Shown here: piece by piece, positions 4,691 to 5,668 of the stretch
Numbering within the stretch: the stretch's first letter is position 1
Layout of the letters: every line of letters begins with the position of its first letter
Assembly (NCBI GenBank): GCA_030425615.1
Contig: JAUIAI010000215.1
Span: forward strand, 1 to 5,668
Direction of reading: 5' to 3'
Length of the DNA: 5,668 nt
DNA from: Gammaproteobacteria bacterium
GTDB taxonomy: Bacteria > Pseudomonadota > Gammaproteobacteria > Burkholderiales > Burkholderiaceae_E
The notes under the pieces: generated by a model
What the model was told of the DNA's origin: nothing
Seen by the model: the letters and a program-made list of their open reading frames with translations, nothing else
Databases searched by the model: none
Translations under genes and position numbers: made by a program

Positions 4691-5668
4691 GCCAGGTCCC
4701 GAACGTCGGTCCGGGCCGGCTCGACGAGGACTGGCGCCTCGCGCGGATCCGCCGGTTCGCGTGGCAGGACAGGGTCTTCGTCTGGACGCTTCTGTCCTTC
4801 GCGACGTTCGTGCTGCTCGTGCTCGCGGGCATCATGGTGGCGCTGTTTCGCGAGGCGTGGCCGGCGATCGAAGAGTTCGGCGGGGCGTTCCTGATCTCGA
4901 ACGTCTGGAGTCCCTCAGACGACGAATACGGTGCGCTCATCGCCATCTACGGCACGCTGGTGAGTTCGGCGATCGCGCTCGTGCTGGCGGTGCCGCTGAG
5001 TTGCGGTATCGCGATCTTCCTCACCGAAACCTGCCCGCTGTGGCTGCGCCGTCCGCTGGGTACGGCGATCGAACTGCTGGCCGGGGTGCCGTCGATCATC
5101 TACGGCATCTGGGGCCTGTTCATGCTCGCGCCGCTGCTGCAGACCTATGTGCAGCCGCTGCTCGGCGCCACGGGCCTGCCGCTGTTCTCGGGGCCGCCGC
5201 TCGGCGTGGGTCTGCTCACGGCCGGCCTGGTGCTCTCGCTGATGATCGTTCCCTTCATCGCCGCGGTGATGCGCGACGTCTTGGCCGTGCCGGAGAGTCT
5301 CGACCTTGTCTCCATCATGGCCGACATGCGAAGGCGCCGGCTGCCCTTGGCCGTTGTGGTCGATGGCGATGGGCTGAGCGACGAGCAAATGCAGACCTTT
5401 GCCCGCTGGACCAATCTGGCCGAGACAACCTTCCTGATGCAACCGACAAATGAAGAGGCCGATTACAAGGTCCGCATTTTCACACCAGTGCGGGAAATGC
5501 CCTTTGCCGGTCATCCCACCTTGGGCAGTTGCATCGCATGGCTGAAATCTGGCGGCACACCTAAAGATCCTATGCTCATCAAACAGGAATGCGGCGTCGG
5601 CATCGTCGAGATCGATATGAGCGGCGATGCCCCGGCCTTCACTGCCCCTGCAACCACCATCAAGCCCA
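4687..5668 (+). CDS. pstC: PstC permease N-terminal part running in frame into a PhzF-like domain (3' end off window)
   Basis: PstC is one of two channel subunits of the phosphate ABC transporter. Residues 1-205 are a clear PstC: a charged cytoplasmic start, helices at about 29-53, 82-112, 125-150 and 172-194, the periplasmic stretch WSPSDDEYGA after helix 1, and family motifs ELLAGVPSIIYGIWG and VPFIAAVMRDV. E. coli PstC is 319 residues with six helices. Here homology stops after Val-Pro-Glu-Ser-Leu (201-205), so the EAA loop that docks PstB and the last two helices are missing. About 14 unassignable residues follow, then from Pro220 a PhzF-family sequence to the window edge. The PstC part cannot be a working permease as read. 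GTG 4687 overlaps the pstS stop as GTGA, supporting a genuine pst operon up to the break. The frame stays open across the join, but one join in three would do so by chance. A misjoined contig or recent recombination is likelier than a functional fusion. Confidence 0.85.
   Translation, partial: MSQVPNVGPGRLDEDWRLARIRRFAWQDRVFVWTLLSFATFVLLVLAGIMVALFREAWPAIEEFGGAFLISNVWSPSDDEYGALIAIYGTLVSSAIALVLAVPLSCGIAIFLTETCPLWLRRPLGTAIELLAGVPSIIYGIWGLFMLAPLLQTYVQPLLGATGLPLFSGPPLGVGLLTAGLVLSLMIVPFIAAVMRDVLAVPESLDLVSIMADMRRRRLPLAVVVDGDGLSDEQMQTFARWTNLAETTFLMQPTNEEADYKVRIFTPVREMPFAGHPTLGSCIAWLKSGGTPKDPMLIKQECGVGIVEIDMSGDAPAFTAPATTIKP
5302..5343. other. Junction segment between PstC-like and PhzF-like parts
   Basis: PstC similarity ends at codon 205 (5299-5301), and PhzF similarity begins at the Pro codon 5344. 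The 42 bases between encode DLVSIMADMRRRRL in the open frame and match neither family in any forward frame I read. An internal ATG at 5317 has no Shine-Dalgarno sequence. There is no inverted repeat or target duplication that would mark an insertion sequence edge. The exact breakpoint cannot be set closer than this segment. Confidence 0.6.
5344..5668 (+). other. PhzF-family isomerase/epimerase fragment, lacking its start and end
   Basis: This part encodes the N-terminal domain of a PhzF-type protein. The founding member isomerises trans-2,3-dihydro-3-hydroxyanthranilate in phenazine synthesis; most relatives have unknown substrates. Diagnostic stretches are Pro-Leu-Ala-Val-Val-Val-Asp-Gly-Asp-Gly-Leu, Asn-Leu-Ala-Glu-Thr-Thr-Phe with the expected catalytic Glu at 5422-5424, and Phe-Thr-Pro...Pro-Phe-Ala-Gly-His-Pro-Thr-Leu-Gly with the conserved His at 5512-5514. 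The first strand (normally a Val-Asp-Val-Phe-Thr stretch ending in Gly-Asn before the Pro) is absent, so about 20 N-terminal residues are lost. The rest of the protein, which would need some 150 further residues or more, lies off the window. G+C is about 57% over 5401-5640. ACA, AAA, CCT, CAA and AAT codons occur here but nowhere in the PstC part, so the DNA comes from a different source. Confidence 0.85.

Noticed and set aside
5303..5350. Frameshifted PhzF start (Gly-Ala-Gly-Cys-Pro in the +1 frame, resembling the family's Ala-Gly-Asn-Pro)
   Set aside because: Only a few residues match, and the preceding codons in that frame bear no resemblance to the family's first strand. It is probably chance.
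4915..5514. Minus-strand open frame of 199 codons across the pstC-phzF join
   Set aside because: It is antisense to both recognisable domains and has no motif of its own. Its crossing of the join is not evidence for a gene there.

Overview
The window is GC-rich (about 70-78% G+C in two 60-base lines sampled by hand within the pstC part) with densely packed genes. This fits a high-GC proteobacterium. The class cannot be fixed from the sequence, although the PstS and PstC parts resemble the E. coli type closely. The genes look like ordinary housekeeping and transport functions. I see no prophage, CRISPR array, tRNA, rRNA or insertion sequence.

Layout from left to right. (1) 1-509, minus: the small membrane subunit (DctQ type) of a TRAP transporter, cut by the left edge. 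(2) 510-755: a gene-free gap with GC-rich inverted repeats. (3) 756-1895, minus: a putative lipoprotein with a lipobox, a glycine-rich linker and a beta-rich body, family not recognised. (4) 1896-2043: a divergent spacer with a candidate sigma-70-type promoter for the lipoprotein. (5) 2044-3117, plus: an MBL-fold metallo-hydrolase with a complete set of metal ligands. (6) 3129-3159: a strong hairpin between two convergent genes. (7) 3169-3492, minus: a small NIPSNAP-family protein. (8) 3493-3682: the divergent spacer ahead of pstS, with a 20-base direct repeat at 23-base period. (9) 3683-4690, plus: pstS, the phosphate-binding protein. (10) From 4687, plus: pstC, overlapping the pstS stop by four bases.

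The pst genes form the start of a high-affinity phosphate ABC transporter operon: PstS captures phosphate in the periplasm and hands it to the PstC/PstA channel, which PstB powers. The other genes have no evident link to phosphate or to each other.

The most unusual part is the right end. PstC homology stops near base 5301, before the EAA loop that should dock PstB. After about 42 unassignable bases the same frame continues as a PhzF-family isomerase/epimerase lacking its first strand. G+C falls to about 57%, and codons absent from the pstC part appear. This is either an assembly misjoin or a recent illegitimate recombination; a functional fusion is unlikely. A second anomaly is that PstS lacks the usual Thr/Ser-Gly-Ala-Gly strand between its signal peptide and the phosphate-binding Thr-Phe, as if a short piece had been deleted. 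I found no convincing new biological system.
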